Positions 25,515 through 34,546 of a stretch of DNA of 64,000 nt are shown in pieces. The DNA comes from an uncultured Erythrobacter sp. (GTDB taxonomy: Bacteria; Pseudomonadota; Alphaproteobacteria; Sphingomonadales; Sphingomonadaceae): positions 1,850,874 through 1,914,873 of the forward strand of contig NZ_CANLMB010000001.1 of NCBI RefSeq assembly GCF_947492365.1, in the 5' to 3' direction. The translations under genes and the position numbers were made by a program. Position 1 is the stretch's first letter; each line of letters starts with the position of its first letter. The notes beneath the pieces were generated by a model. The model had not been told where the DNA came from. It saw only the letters and a list, made by a program, of their open reading frames with translations, and did no database searches.

Positions 25515-25730
25515 GTGCACTATCCTTAACAGCTGCCCCCAAAGCGGCTCTTGCACAGGCTGATGGTTAACCCGCTTACGAGACCCTTGGCGCTTTCCCC
25601 TATCGGGCGGCCATTCGCCGCCATGCGATGCAAGCTTGCCGCCTTGCGCCTTGCTCGCTAGCAGTCCCTTTCAATCACACGGGCCGCTCGCATCTCAGCG
25701 TCTCATTATGGGTCTTCCGGCGGAGTACTT

Positions 25731-26567
25731 ATGACCAACACCCTCATCACGCAGATCGAAGAAGCATGGGAAGCGCGCGCTGACATCACTCCGGGCAGCG
25801 ACATTCGCCACCAGGTGAGCGAGGCTCTGGCCATGATCGACAGCGGAGAAGCGCGCGTTGCCGAGCCTGACGGAGCGGGCGGTTGGAAGGTCAATCAATG
25901 GCTGAAAAAGGCGGTCCTGTTATCCTTCCGTCTTAACGATAATCGCGTGATGGAAGGCGGTGCGGGCGGCGAAGCGGCCTTTGACAAAGTGCCGCTCAAA
26001 TTCTCCGGATGGGGCGACAACCGTTTCCGCGAAGCAGGCTTTCGCGTGGTCCCGGGCGCAGTGGTGCGGCGCGGCAGCTTTATCGGCAAGGGCGCGGTGC
26101 TGATGCCGAGCTTTGTGAATATCGGGGCCTATGTCGGCGAAGGTTCGATGATCGATACATGGGCGACCGTTGGCTCCTGCGCGCAGATTGGCGCCAATGT
26201 GCATATTTCGGGCGGAGCGGGGATCGGCGGAGTGCTTGAACCGCTTCAGGCTGAGCCTGTCATTATCGGTGACGGCGCTTTCATCGGCGCGCGCAGCGAA
26301 GTCGCCGAAGGGGTCCGCGTGGGCGAAGGCGCGGTGCTGTCCATGGGTGTCTATCTCGGCGCGTCGACCAAGATTATCGACCGCGCTACCGGCAAAATCC
26401 ATATGGGCGAAGTGCCGCCCTACGCCGTGGTCGTGCCCGGTAGCGTGCCCGGCAAGCCTCTGCCCGATGGCACGCCCGGACCTTCGCTTTACTGTGCGGT
26501 GATCGTGAAAACAGTGGACGCGCAGACGCGTTCCAAGACCGGGATCAACGAACTGCTGCGTGACTAA
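25731..26567 (+). CDS. dapD: 2,3,4,5-tetrahydropyridine-2,6-dicarboxylate N-succinyltransferase
   Basis: Succinylase of the lysine and diaminopimelate pathway. 278 residues, the family's length. The N-terminal helical domain is followed by the left-handed beta-helix with hexapeptide repeats such as [40 protein letters not shown] and [20 protein letters not shown]. The conserved [12 protein letters not shown] block and the terminal [20 protein letters not shown] fit DapD. The product is cytosolic and works as a trimer. A small membrane-protein gene follows 81 bases later on the same strand. Confidence 0.97.
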   Translation: MTNTLITQIEEAWEARADITPGSDIRHQVSEALAMIDSGEARVAEPDGAGGWKVNQWLKKAVLLSFRLNDNRVMEGGAGGEAAFDKVPLKFSGWGDNRFREAGFRVVPGAVVRRGSFIGKGAVLMPSFVNIGAYVGEGSMIDTWATVGSCAQIGANVHISGGAGIGGVLEPLQAEPVIIGDGAFIGARSEVAEGVRVGEGAVLSMGVYLGASTKIIDRATGKIHMGEVPPYAVVVPGSVPGKPLPDGTPGPSLYCAVIVKTVDAQTRSKTGINELLRD

Positions 26568-26648
26568 AGCAGTCGTCTCACTTTGGATTTTGCAACCCGC
26601 TGGCGTATCAGCCTTTATCTGCTAAACACTCGATCGAGGGAGACTACG

Positions 26649-26807
26649 ATGTCCAATACCGACGAAGACGGCCGAATTCATATCGAAGATGAGGATGCGC
26701 GCGGCGGAGAAACCTCCGGCCATATGCGTTATGTGCTCGGGATCGGCCTGTTCATCGCGATTGTTGCGATGAGCCTGGTCTGGATCATTCCCGCTCTCTA
26801 CGGTTAA
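26649..26807 (+). CDS. Small single-pass membrane protein, 52 residues
   Basis: ATG 26649 has the strong ribosome binding site GAGGGAGA eight bases upstream. The product starts MSNTDEDGRIHIEDEDARGG, an acidic head of about 25 residues, and then has one membrane helix (VLGIGLFIAIVAMSLVWIIP) ending at ALYG. A longer reading from 26583 lacks a good start and is rejected. Topology: acidic N-terminus probably in the cytoplasm, helix at the C-terminus, with the tail near the periplasm. Function unknown. Such acidic-head proteins are common in Sphingomonadales. Confidence 0.75.
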   Translation: MSNTDEDGRIHIEDEDARGGETSGHMRYVLGIGLFIAIVAMSLVWIIPALYG

Positions 26808-26819
26808 GGGCGCGTCCGC

Positions 26820-28154
26820 TTAATCCTCTGACGGCAACAAGGTTTCGATCGGAGGCTCAGCCGAGACGCGCGACGCGTAAAGCTCCGCCTCGCGCAGGAC
26901 GCGGATCGCGTTGCGGCTGGCGATCAGCTCCATTTCGACCTGCGAGTATCCGCGCCGCGCCAGTTCGGCGAAGAGCGCGGGGTATCCGCTGACATCCTCG
27001 AAGCCCACAGGGCCGCTCGGCATACCGTCAAAGTCAGCGCCGATGCCGATATATTCGACGCCGATCAACGCGCGGATATGGTCGATATGGTCGGCCATAT
27101 GGCTGATCATCGTGGCGGGTTCGGGGTTGGCTTCGTCCCATTCCGCCATTGCTGCGTCGACCACATCGGGCTGACCTTGAAAGAGCGATTGCTGGCGCGC
27201 TTCCTCGGCTTCGCGAGCGGCAAACCATTCGCGCCGCTGTTCGTTGAGGAAGCCCGGCAGCGCCACGACCATCACGATCCCGCCATTATCCGGCAGGCGC
27301 TCAAGCACGCTGTCAGGCACATTGCGCGCATGGCCGTTGATCGCGCGGACGCCCGAATGGCTGAAGATCACCGGAGCGCGCGCCACATCCAGCGCATCGT
27401 GCATCGCTTCCTCGCTGACATGGCTCAGGTCCACCAGCATGCCGATCCGGTTCATCTCGCGGATCACATCCATGCCGAAATCGGTGAGGCCGCCATGTTC
27501 GGGATCATCGGTCGCGCTGTCGGCCCAGGGCGTGTTGCGGCTGTGCGTGATCGTCATATAGCGCGCGCCCAGCGCATACATCTGGCGCAACACGGCAAGG
27601 CTCGATCCGATCGAATGCCCGCCTTCCATGCCGAGCAGTGAAGCGACGCGGCCCCCAGCCATGGCCGCTTCAACCTCGTCGGCGGATTCGGCAAAGGCCA
27701 ACGCTTCTGGGAAGCGATCAATCAGCCGCTTGGTCACGTCGATCTGCTCGATTGTCATCTGCACCGCTTCGGCTTCGGACAGCGAGGCAGGGACATAGAC
27801 CGACCAATATTGCGCGCCCACGCGCCCTTCGGAGAGACGAGCGATGTCTGTGTGCATCACCCGGCCTGCGGGGTGAGTGACGCCCGTGCCGGTGGTGTCA
27901 GCAAAGTCGAAACCGTTGATCTGATTGCCGAACCGCGAGCGCAGCTGGATCGGAACATCATTGTGCCCATCGAACACCGGAGCCACTTCCAACGCTGCCA
28001 GAGCCGCCTGCATCGCCGGGTCGGGAGCTTCCTCGACCTGAGCATCGACATTTTGCTCTTCCTCCTGCGCAGCGACCGGCATGGGCGTAAACGCCAGACT
28101 TGCGGCGAATGCGATAGCGGATGCGGAGAGCGCGGCTTTGCAGGCAAGTTGCAT
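26820..28154 (-). CDS. Secreted M19 family dipeptidase
   Basis: ATG 28154 gives 444 residues with a signal peptide (MQLACKAALSASAIAFAASL, cleavage after PVAAQ). Membrane-dipeptidase motifs with zinc ligands are PVFDGHNDVPIQLRSRFG, a bridging Glu in SLLGMEGGHSIGSSLAVLRQ, His residues in MLVDLSHVSEEAM and PVIFSHSGVRAINGHARNVP, and the closing YIGIGADFDGMPSGPVG. Length and order match the M19 family (renal dipeptidase-like), which cleaves dipeptides in the periplasm. It is convergent with the small membrane-protein gene and could supply amino acids from peptides in sea water or medium. Confidence 0.94.
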   Translation of the reverse strand: MQLACKAALSASAIAFAASLAFTPMPVAAQEEEQNVDAQVEEAPDPAMQAALAALEVAPVFDGHNDVPIQLRSRFGNQINGFDFADTTGTGVTHPAGRVMHTDIARLSEGRVGAQYWSVYVPASLSEAEAVQMTIEQIDVTKRLIDRFPEALAFAESADEVEAAMAGGRVASLLGMEGGHSIGSSLAVLRQMYALGARYMTITHSRNTPWADSATDDPEHGGLTDFGMDVIREMNRIGMLVDLSHVSEEAMHDALDVARAPVIFSHSGVRAINGHARNVPDSVLERLPDNGGIVMVVALPGFLNEQRREWFAAREAEEARQQSLFQGQPDVVDAAMAEWDEANPEPATMISHMADHIDHIRALIGVEYIGIGADFDGMPSGPVGFEDVSGYPALFAELARRGYSQVEMELIASRNAIRVLREAELYASRVSAEPPIETLLPSED

Positions 28155-28300
28155 GTTGTGAAAAACTCCCGTTAGTGCCCCGGTGAATTCAGCGACCTTG
28201 CGAGAATTGGGGCAGGTATGAACACCACGAATAGCGCGGCGATACGGATCGAACAATCGGGCTTGGGTCTGGTCTGCAAGGCAGCCAAGGGAACAACCTC

Positions 28301-28708
28301 GTGATCCGCGCCATTCTGCGCCTGCTACTCGCGGTATTCTACGCCTTTGCGGGCGTCATGCATCTGGCGGAGCCTGCACCTTTCCTGACGATCATGCCCT
28401 CCGCCGTGCCTTGGCCCGAAGCTTTCGTGTTCTGGACCGGAATTGCCGAGATCGTGGGTGCGGTCGCTCTGATCCAGCCCTTCCACCTCAAGCTGAGGCA
28501 AGCAGCAGGCATCGGCCTAGCGCTCTACGCGCTGTGCGTATGGCCGGCGAATATCAATCATCTGGTGATGGATTTAGCGCGCGAGGATGGCGGGCTGGGC
28601 CTCGCCTATCATGTGCCGCGCATGATCGCCCAGCCTGTGATCATATTCTGGGCATTGTGGGCAGGTGAAGTGGTTTTGCGAAATTCCGCCCCAACTTACA
28701 AAAGCTAA
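28301..28708 (+). CDS. DoxX-like membrane protein
   Basis: A 135-residue protein with four membrane segments (LRLLLAVFYAFAGVMHLA, FVFWTGIAEIVGAVALIQPF, AAGIGLALYALCVWPANINH, IAQPVIIFWALWAGEVVL). The pattern FAGVMHLAEPAPFL and the FWTGIAEIVGAVAL second helix fit the DoxX/DoxD-like superfamily of unclear function. The start is GTG 28301 with AAGGGAACAA before it. It is divergent from the dipeptidase gene. Function not predicted. Confidence 0.8.
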   Translation: MIRAILRLLLAVFYAFAGVMHLAEPAPFLTIMPSAVPWPEAFVFWTGIAEIVGAVALIQPFHLKLRQAAGIGLALYALCVWPANINHLVMDLAREDGGLGLAYHVPRMIAQPVIIFWALWAGEVVLRNSAPTYKS

Positions 28709-28749
28709 ACCGGCGGCGCGCATCCACTAAGTGAACGCCCACCGCCGGT
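28709..28749. terminator. Inverted repeat between convergent genes, possible terminator
   Basis: ACCGGCGG at 28709-28716 and CCGCCGGT at 28742-28749 are perfect reverse complements around a loop of about 25 bases, placed directly after the DoxX-like stop and before the end of the SWIB gene. There is no clear T-run on either strand, so factor-independent termination is uncertain. Confidence 0.4.
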
Positions 28750-28791
28750 CAGCAAAGGTCGGGCCATCAGGCCCTTAGAACCGTGAGGCTC

Positions 28792-29034
28792 TTAGCTGAG
28801 GTGCTTGGAAACCGCAGCCGTCATCTTGAACATCGAGATCTGGTCTTTGCCGATCACCGCGCCGAGCTTGGCATCGGGATTGATCTGACGCTTGTCCTTC
28901 GAATCCTGAAGGCTGTTCGCCTTGATGTATTCCCAGACCTTCGAAGTCACCTGAGCGCGGGTCATCGGACCTTTGCCGGTCACCGCTTCAAGCTCGGAAG
29001 TAAGGTTCACTGGTTTCTGCAGTGCATTTGCCAT
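28792..29034 (-). CDS. SWIB/MDM2 domain protein
   Basis: An 80-residue protein that is almost wholly a SWIB domain: LTSELEAVTGKGPMTRAQVT, SKVWEYIKANSLQDSKDKRQ, INPDAKLGAVIGKDQISMFK and MTAAVSKHLS. The domain is best known from eukaryotic SWI/SNF BAF60 subunits and from chlamydial topoisomerases. Short stand-alone versions occur in alphaproteobacteria and related groups. It may bind DNA or nucleoid proteins (inference, no bacterial role is settled). Located 27 bases after the PEBP gene on the same strand, so co-transcription is plausible. Confidence 0.9.
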   Translation of the reverse strand: MANALQKPVNLTSELEAVTGKGPMTRAQVTSKVWEYIKANSLQDSKDKRQINPDAKLGAVIGKDQISMFKMTAAVSKHLS

Positions 29035-29061
29035 GGTTAGTCTCCCTTAAAAAATGGCAGG

Positions 29062-29652
29062 TTATTCTAATTCTTCATCTTCCCACGCTCCATCATCGGC
29101 AGACGTGCCGGTGAACGGGGCGTAGAGGACGTCGCATGCGGTAACGAAGCCCTTGATCGAGCCAATCAGCTCATCACGGCTCGCGCCGGGCATGAGCGTC
29201 AAGGGCAGATCGGTTGCGAAAATCTGGAAGGCGTAATGGCGCGTCTCACCCTCAGGCGGGTCAGGTAGCAGCCATTCGGAATTGCCATGCGCGTTCTTGC
29301 CAGTGCGCGGCGGCACTTCGCCTTCAAGCAGCTTGCCCTTTTGCCCTGCAAGTCCCCAGACGAGCCAGTGGCAAAGCGGTTCAGCGGACGGATCGGTCGC
29401 ATCTTCGACGATCACGATCAGCTCTTGCGATCCCGGCGGGGGCCCACTCCATTCGAGCGGCGGCGCGACCGCGTCTTCTTCCTTGGCGGTGAAGCACGGG
29501 TCAAGTTGTTCACCGGCGTCGAAGGCTGGGCTCGAAAGCGAAAAACCGCCGCGACCAAGCGTCTTCGCCTCCCCCAGACTTGCAATCGCAAGGCCAGGGT
29601 GGCGCGCTGCCGGGGGCAGTTTGGACGCGAGCCAATCGGGCAGATCAGGCAT
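29062..29652 (-). CDS. YbhB/YbcL family Raf-kinase-inhibitor-like protein (PEBP)
   Basis: A 196-residue PEBP-fold protein. The core runs from about residue 35 with LSSPAFDAGEQLDPCFTAKE, then PPLEWSGPPPGSQELIVIVE, CHWLVWGLAG and the C-terminal HYAFQIFATDLPLTLMPGAS. These correspond to the DPDAP-like and H-W-x-V phosphate-pocket motifs, although the Asp-Pro-Asp block reads EDATDPSAEP. A C-terminal acidic tail (about 20 residues, SADDGAWEDEELE) is extra. No signal peptide, so cytoplasmic. Function of the bacterial members is unsettled. Confidence 0.9.
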   Translation of the reverse strand: MPDLPDWLASKLPPAARHPGLAIASLGEAKTLGRGGFSLSSPAFDAGEQLDPCFTAKEEDAVAPPLEWSGPPPGSQELIVIVEDATDPSAEPLCHWLVWGLAGQKGKLLEGEVPPRTGKNAHGNSEWLLPDPPEGETRHYAFQIFATDLPLTLMPGASRDELIGSIKGFVTACDVLYAPFTGTSADDGAWEDEELE

Positions 29653-29891
29653 GATTCTGTCTCTTCATCCCCTCGTAGCTAGTCCGATACAGGCCCCAAA
29701 ACGAGGGAGGCGCGCCCGATTTGCCCCGCTTTCTGCGGAAAACTTGCAAAAACTCGTGTGTTTTCAGCCCTAGCGTTCATCGCAGAGCCAGTGGACAAGC
29801 TCCAAATGCTTGCTGATCACGGGCTAACATTGCATGCTCAGCGTACTGCCGGGGGGGCAAAATTGTTTAATTCTTTGATCGGAGTCGCTCC

Positions 29892-31340
29892 TTGCTCAAG
29901 ACGCCCAATTTGCCTCTCGCCGGGCGCACAGCGCTTTCTGCCATGCTCGCCATTGCCTTGGCTGCGTGCGGAGGCGGTGGTTCCAGCACCCCGCCCACAG
30001 GCGGCGGAGGCGGAACGCCAACACCAACTGGCACTTGCTCGATTGCCAACCAGATCGCCTTCGCCGACGATGTGCTCAACGAATGGTATCTGTTCCCGAG
30101 CCTGCTCGACAACAATGTGAATCAGGCGAGCTTCAATTCGGTTCAAGCGTATCTGGACGCGCGCGTAGCGCCCGCCCGCGCGCAATCTCGCGACAAAGGG
30201 TTTACCTTTGCGACCTCGATTGCGGAGGAGAATGCGCTGATCAATTCAGGATCGAGCGCAGGCTTTGGTATCCGTCTGTCGTTCGACACGGTAAACAACC
30301 GCCTCTTCTTGTTTGAAGCCTTCGAGAATGCGCCAGGCTTTCAGGCAGGGATGGATCGCGGAACCGAAATCACCGCCATTGGTACATCCAGCGCCAACCT
30401 GCAGAATGTCAGCGCGATACTGGCAAGTGGGGGTCCGCAGGCGGTGATCGACGCGCTTGGCCCATCCAACGCCGGGGTCAGCCGGGTAATGCGTTTTACC
30501 CAAGTCGATGGGACAGTGGTCGAAGCGACGGTCACCAAGGCCGACTTTGCGCTTGACCCGCTGTCTGATCGCTATGGCGCGCTGATCATCAATGATGGCG
30601 GCAAGAATGTCGGCTATCTCAACCTGCGCACCTTTATCGTCGCCGATGCCGTGCCGCAGCTGCGCGATGCCTTTCAGCTGTTCAACACCAATGGTGTGGA
30701 CGAGCTTATCATCGATTTCCGCTATAATGGCGGCGGTCTGGTGAGTGTGGCGGAGACCATGGGTGATCTGCTGGGCGAAGGCCGAGTGGGTCAGCTCTGG
30801 AGCCAAACAGTGCTGCGCGAATCCAAATCCTCGGAGAATTCGAGCGAGTTCTTTGAAAACGAGGTTCAGGCGCTCCAGCCCAGCAAGATCGCCTTTATCA
30901 CCACCGGCAATTCAGCCTCGGCGAGCGAGTTGGTGATCAATTCGATGATCCCCTATCTCGCTGCAGACTCGATCGCGATTGTCGGCAGCAACACTTCGGG
31001 CAAACCTGTGGGGCAGTTCGGCTTCGACTTCGACGCCTGCGACTTGCGCATACGGGCGGTGACGTTCCAGACGCTCAACGCCAATGACAATGGCGACTAT
31101 TTCACCGGCCTTGCGGGCACGGTCCCCAATTCGTGCCAAGCCAATGACGACATCACAATGGCATTGGGCGATGCGAATGAGGCTTCGGTTGCAACCGCGC
31201 TCGATTTCCTTTCCGGAGGCAGCTGCACCGCGATCAGCAAGTCGGGATCGGACGGATTGGCTCAGCGCGAGGCTGTGCGCGAGACGCTGCAACCCGAAGA
31301 GCCGAACGTAGCGCAGCGCGAGATCCCCGGCCTTTACTAG
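29892..31340 (+). CDS. S41 family peptidase, lipoprotein
   Basis: A 482-residue tail-specific/C-terminal-processing-type protease. The signal peptide ends in the lipobox LAAC (Cys about residue 26) followed by a Gly/Ser/Thr/Pro linker. A PDZ-like region occupies about residues 105-200 (FGIRLSFDTVNNRLFLFEAF, PGFQAGMDRGTEITAIGTSS). The S41 catalytic core follows with DELIIDFRYNGGGLVSVAET and the nucleophile Ser in ITTGNSASASELVINSMIPY. The usual Lys partner is not evident to me. The C-terminus contains several Cys (DFDACDLRIRA, PNSCQANDDITMAL) that could form disulfides. Probably anchored in the outer membrane facing the periplasm or surface. Confidence 0.9.
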   Translation: MLKTPNLPLAGRTALSAMLAIALAACGGGGSSTPPTGGGGGTPTPTGTCSIANQIAFADDVLNEWYLFPSLLDNNVNQASFNSVQAYLDARVAPARAQSRDKGFTFATSIAEENALINSGSSAGFGIRLSFDTVNNRLFLFEAFENAPGFQAGMDRGTEITAIGTSSANLQNVSAILASGGPQAVIDALGPSNAGVSRVMRFTQVDGTVVEATVTKADFALDPLSDRYGALIINDGGKNVGYLNLRTFIVADAVPQLRDAFQLFNTNGVDELIIDFRYNGGGLVSVAETMGDLLGEGRVGQLWSQTVLRESKSSENSSEFFENEVQALQPSKIAFITTGNSASASELVINSMIPYLAADSIAIVGSNTSGKPVGQFGFDFDACDLRIRAVTFQTLNANDNGDYFTGLAGTVPNSCQANDDITMALGDANEASVATALDFLSGGSCTAISKSGSDGLAQREAVRETLQPEEPNVAQREIPGLY

Positions 31341-31358
31341 GTCGGGGCAGCCGTCAAC

Positions 31359-31775
31359 CTACAACCCTTCAGGCACAGTTTCGAAGGCTGGCAAGTCGCC
31401 TAAATCCACCCAATCCTGCTTGCTCTTAGTGTAGCAATGGAATGCCGGCTGGAGCTTTGAGGTGTCGTCGAGCGTGCCGGCCTTGATGAAAATCAGGCCG
31501 GGCGTCTCCAGACGGGTGAATACCGGTGAGCCGCATTCGGGGCAGAACTGCCGCCGCACCGTCGCGCCGCTATCGCCGGTGTCGTTATAGGTCTTGATCT
31601 TGCCGCTATGCTCGACCGCATCTTCGGACACACCGATGATGATTGAAAGCGTACTGCCCGCCTGCCGTTGGCAGTTCTTGCAATGGCAAGTGACGCACAT
31701 TTTAGGCTCTTCGCTCAACGTGTAGCGAACCTGCCCGCACAAGCAGCCGCCGGTTTGATGGCCATTCTCGCTCAT
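31359..31775 (-). CDS. GFA family protein (glutathione-dependent formaldehyde-activating enzyme fold)
   Basis: A 138-residue zinc protein. Zinc-binding Cys motifs are in TGGCLCGQVRYTL, MCVTCHCKNCQRQAGS and FCPECGSPVFTRLETPGLIF, all in family order, with FIKAGTLDDTSKLQPAFHCY following. Members are cytosolic and bind glutathione or small electrophiles. The name formaldehyde-activating is historical and the reaction here is not established. ATG 31775 overlaps the stop of the upstream lipoprotein gene as ATGA. Confidence 0.93.
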   Translation of the reverse strand: MSENGHQTGGCLCGQVRYTLSEEPKMCVTCHCKNCQRQAGSTLSIIIGVSEDAVEHSGKIKTYNDTGDSGATVRRQFCPECGSPVFTRLETPGLIFIKAGTLDDTSKLQPAFHCYTKSKQDWVDLGDLPAFETVPEGL

Positions 31776-32218
31776 GGGTTTTCATCTCCGGTGAAGGGCT
31801 CATCGCTGGTGTAGGCGCAGCCTCTCAGAGTCAGCTCCCCTATGCTCACCGTTGCGGTGTAAGGATAGGTGCGGTCGCTCATCGTGTCGCTGCAATCGCC
31901 GGGTGTGAGTGCGATCTGCACCGCTTCGCCTTCGAGCTCACCGTTAAAACCGATACCGTTGTTTCCGGCAAAGCGTTCAACCGCAAAGCTCTCGCCATCG
32001 ATGTTCTCAGGCGTTGAATAGCGCGCGGTGAAGCCGTCGCTCTGCGGCTCGATGTCGACGCCCCAGAAGGGTTCAGCACCTAACAGCGAGATGCTCGCCT
32101 CTGCGGCGATGCCGTCATAGGGTTCCGTATCGCGCGTAATCTCACCCGCAGGCGCGGTGCAGGCGGTTGTCAAACTGGCTGCACCAATCAGGCAAGTCTG
32201 CAAAACTGTCTTGATCAT
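31772..32218 (-). CDS. Predicted lipoprotein (COG3650-like)
   Basis: ATG 32218 gives 148 residues with the signal MIKTVLQTCLIGAASLTTAC, where the Cys sits in a lipobox-like TTAC context. The mature part contains ISLLGAEPFWGVDIEPQSDG and an Ile/Asp/Gly-rich beta pattern, ending with a Cys pair (TPGDCSDTMSDRTYPYTATV, LTLRGCAYTSDEP) likely to form a disulfide. GxEPFWxxxI is seen in the small COG3650-type envelope lipoproteins. Function is unknown. Translationally coupled to the GFA gene. Confidence 0.8.
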   Translation of the reverse strand: MIKTVLQTCLIGAASLTTACTAPAGEITRDTEPYDGIAAEASISLLGAEPFWGVDIEPQSDGFTARYSTPENIDGESFAVERFAGNNGIGFNGELEGEAVQIALTPGDCSDTMSDRTYPYTATVSIGELTLRGCAYTSDEPFTGDENP

Positions 32219-32277
32219 CGGGTTCTCCTCACGATCAAGTGTGAGCATTGAGAGAGCGCAAGGTCAATGACGAACTC

Positions 32278-32832
32278 TCACGGCAAAAGCACCGCATCGA
32301 TGATATGGATCAGACCGTTAGACGCCTCGACATCGACCGCGCTGATGCTGGCCGTGCGCCCGGTCGCACTGGTGAGGACAATCGCTCCCTCTTGCAGGCT
32401 TGCGGTAACAGCGCCTCCACCAAGAGTGGTGATCGTGTGGCCATCATCGCCCGCTTCCTCAATCGCCGCAGAGAGCGCGGCGTAATCAAGTCGGCCCTCG
32501 ACGACATGGCCCTCCAGGACAGCGCGTAATTGCTCGCCGCCACCCGCAGCAAGAGCGCCCTCGTCCGCAAGCGCCGCGAACGCTGCATCGGTCGGCGCGA
32601 GGATCGTGAACGGCCCCTCTCCCGCCAGCGTTTCCCCAAGACCGGCATCCGCGATCGCCTGTGCAAGCTGGGACAGCTCGCTATCGCCCTGTGCGACCTC
32701 GATCAGATTGGCGGAATTGGTCGCAACTGCGATCGAACTGTCATCAACGGGTCCAGCATCGTCGTCGCCTCCCGAACAGGCAGACAGCGCCAACGCGAGA
32801 GCGGAGGTGAGGATAAGGGCTAGGCGGGTCAT
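32278..32832 (-). CDS. Fasciclin-domain lipoprotein
   Basis: ATG 32832 with AAGGA six bases upstream gives 184 residues. Lipobox LALSAC followed by an acidic SGGDDDAG linker, then one FAS1 domain: LSQLAQAIADAGLGETLAGE, FTILAPTDAAFAALADEGAL, LEGHVVEGRLDYAALSAAIE and NGLIHIIDAVLLP. These are the H1 and H2 motifs of FAS1. FAS1 proteins mediate adhesion at the cell surface. An in-frame ATG at 32838 is two codons upstream. Envelope-anchored role only is supported. Confidence 0.93.
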   Translation of the reverse strand: MTRLALILTSALALALSACSGGDDDAGPVDDSSIAVATNSANLIEVAQGDSELSQLAQAIADAGLGETLAGEGPFTILAPTDAAFAALADEGALAAGGGEQLRAVLEGHVVEGRLDYAALSAAIEEAGDDGHTITTLGGGAVTASLQEGAIVLTSATGRTASISAVDVEASNGLIHIIDAVLLP

Positions 32833-33059
32833 TGGCATTCCTTTGCATTTCGCAGCTCGCATACTTCCTATACGCGGAAACTGTGTGCGAAGTTTCGTTT
32901 GGCCGCGATACCGCTGCGCTTGTTTGAGTCCAAATAAGCCTAATCGCGCAAGGTAGGAAAGCGGCGAGGGTTCTTGCCATTTGCCGCATAGGTGCAATCT
33001 GACCTAGGCTTGCGCGCTATATTGCGTACTCGAACGTAAGCTCGATCAGGGGAAATGAG

Positions 33060-34025
33060 ATGGCAGGAGGACTGGCTTTAGCGCTCAGCGGCGGGGGTGC
33101 TCGCGGTGCGTTTCAAGTGGGCGTGCTCGATGAGCTTATCAATGTGAAAGGCGTCGAGTTCGAAACCGTCACAGGCACATCGACCGGCGCGATCCAGGCG
33201 GCAGCCGTCGCGCAGAAAGAGGTCGAGCGGCTGGTCGAATTCTGGCTCGGCATCACCGGCAATTCGTCGATCTACAAAGGGTCTGACAAGCTGCTGTCGG
33301 TCGCCTGGGCATTGATCCGCGGGAAAGAGGCACTGTTCAATCCCGCCCCGCTCCGGCACCTGCTTGGCGAATTCTACGACGACGAAGCGATCAAGAACTC
33401 CGGCATCGCGCTACGGATGGCGATCGTGAACATCGCCAATGGTGATCTCAAGATGGTGCCGGGAACTGCGGGGCATATCGCCGATTGGGTCTATGCCAGC
33501 TCTGCTCAGCCCCCCTTCTTCCCGCCGCTGGTCGACAGCGAAGGCAACAAGTGGGTCGATGGCGGCATCCGGGACTACATTCCCCTGCGCGCCGCACTAG
33601 AGCTTCGTCCGCGTGCTGCTCTGGTGGTCCGCGCTGAGGCGCCGCTTCCGCCGTCACTTGAGAAGTTTGACGACATTCTCGAGATCGGCCTCCAGTCGGT
33701 CGAGCTGATGATCCGCGAGGTCGGGCGCGGCGATGAGGCGAACGTAAAGCTGATGAACCAGCTGCTCGACGCAGCCGATGCGCAGCGCGCCAAGCTCACC
33801 GAATTGAGCATGCCCGCTGACCAGATCGAGCAAGTGATGGCCCCGATTGAAGACCGGTTTGAGGAGCACTTCTTCTCCCGCGCCATGGTGATCGAGCCGC
33901 CGACTGAGCTTTACGAGAGGCTCGAATTCGACCCTCCGCTGATCCGCGCCAATATCGAGCGTGGGCGCGAGGCAGTGCGGTGCAGGTGGAGCGAGATCGC
34001 CGCATTTCTGGGCGTTCCCGAGTAG
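33060..34025 (+). CDS. Patatin-like phospholipase
   Basis: A 321-residue patatin-fold hydrolase. Oxyanion hole ALSGGGARGAFQVGVLDELI at the N-terminus, nucleophile Ser in TVTGTSTGAIQAAAVAQKEV (GxSxG) and the Asp of the dyad in KWVDGGIRDYIPLRAALELR (DGG). The length and order are those of the RssA/YchK group. No signal peptide is evident, so the enzyme is probably cytoplasmic or peripheral to the inner membrane. Likely activity is acyl-ester hydrolysis on phospholipids or lysophospholipids. Convergent with the next gene, three bases apart. Confidence 0.94.
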   Translation: MAGGLALALSGGGARGAFQVGVLDELINVKGVEFETVTGTSTGAIQAAAVAQKEVERLVEFWLGITGNSSIYKGSDKLLSVAWALIRGKEALFNPAPLRHLLGEFYDDEAIKNSGIALRMAIVNIANGDLKMVPGTAGHIADWVYASSAQPPFFPPLVDSEGNKWVDGGIRDYIPLRAALELRPRAALVVRAEAPLPPSLEKFDDILEIGLQSVELMIREVGRGDEANVKLMNQLLDAADAQRAKLTELSMPADQIEQVMAPIEDRFEEHFFSRAMVIEPPTELYERLEFDPPLIRANIERGREAVRCRWSEIAAFLGVPE

Positions 34026-34028
34026 CGT

Positions 34029-34502
34029 CTAGTCTTGTGCAGGCAGTCGCGAGCCGTCTTCACCGCGCTCGATCTTGCGCACCATCGTTACATGACAGCG
34101 GTCGGCGATCCCCCCATCAGGCACGATGATGTCGACGTCCAGCCCGTCGCAAATGCGGCCCGGCCCGGTCTGCACAAAGCGGATCCCGCGGGCAAAGCGT
34201 AGGCCCGGACAGCGCCGCAGCAGCTCGAACTCGTAGGTATCGGAGGCTCCGACATCGACCAGCAGATGCGTGTCGACACGCTCACCATCCTCGTCGCGCG
34301 CATTGCGAAAGCCGGTGACTTGGCGAGCGAAGAAGCACTGGCGTGCGCTTTCCTCGGGCGTTTCCAGCGATACCGATTTTGGTGCATCACTCGTGCGCGC
34401 CTCCGCCACGGCGCAAGCCGCCAGCAGCGGGGTCAGCGCCAACGCCGCGAGCGCAGCCATAGGTTTGAGCGTCGGGCGAGCGTGAGGGGTTGCAGTATCC
34501 AT
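34029..34502 (-). CDS. DUF6491-like lipoprotein
   Basis: ATG 34502 has GGAG nine bases before it and gives 157 residues. ATG 34520 and 34460 are alternatives. The signal segment MAALAALALTPLLAAC ends in a lipobox. The mature part has CFFARQVTGFRNARDED and VGASDTYEFELLRRCPGLRF, the pattern of alphaproteobacterial DUF6491 proteins (Cys-x-phe near the start, then a Cys in the RxC block). C-terminal DGLDVDIIVPDGGIADRCHV. Function unknown. It sits after the hibernation-factor-like gene on the same strand. Confidence 0.75.
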   Translation of the reverse strand: MDTATPHARPTLKPMAALAALALTPLLAACAVAEARTSDAPKSVSLETPEESARQCFFARQVTGFRNARDEDGERVDTHLLVDVGASDTYEFELLRRCPGLRFARGIRFVQTGPGRICDGLDVDIIVPDGGIADRCHVTMVRKIERGEDGSRLPAQD

Positions 34503-34546
34503 CACCGTAATCTCCGCCATCGATCCTGAACCCGCACTGAGTCTAC

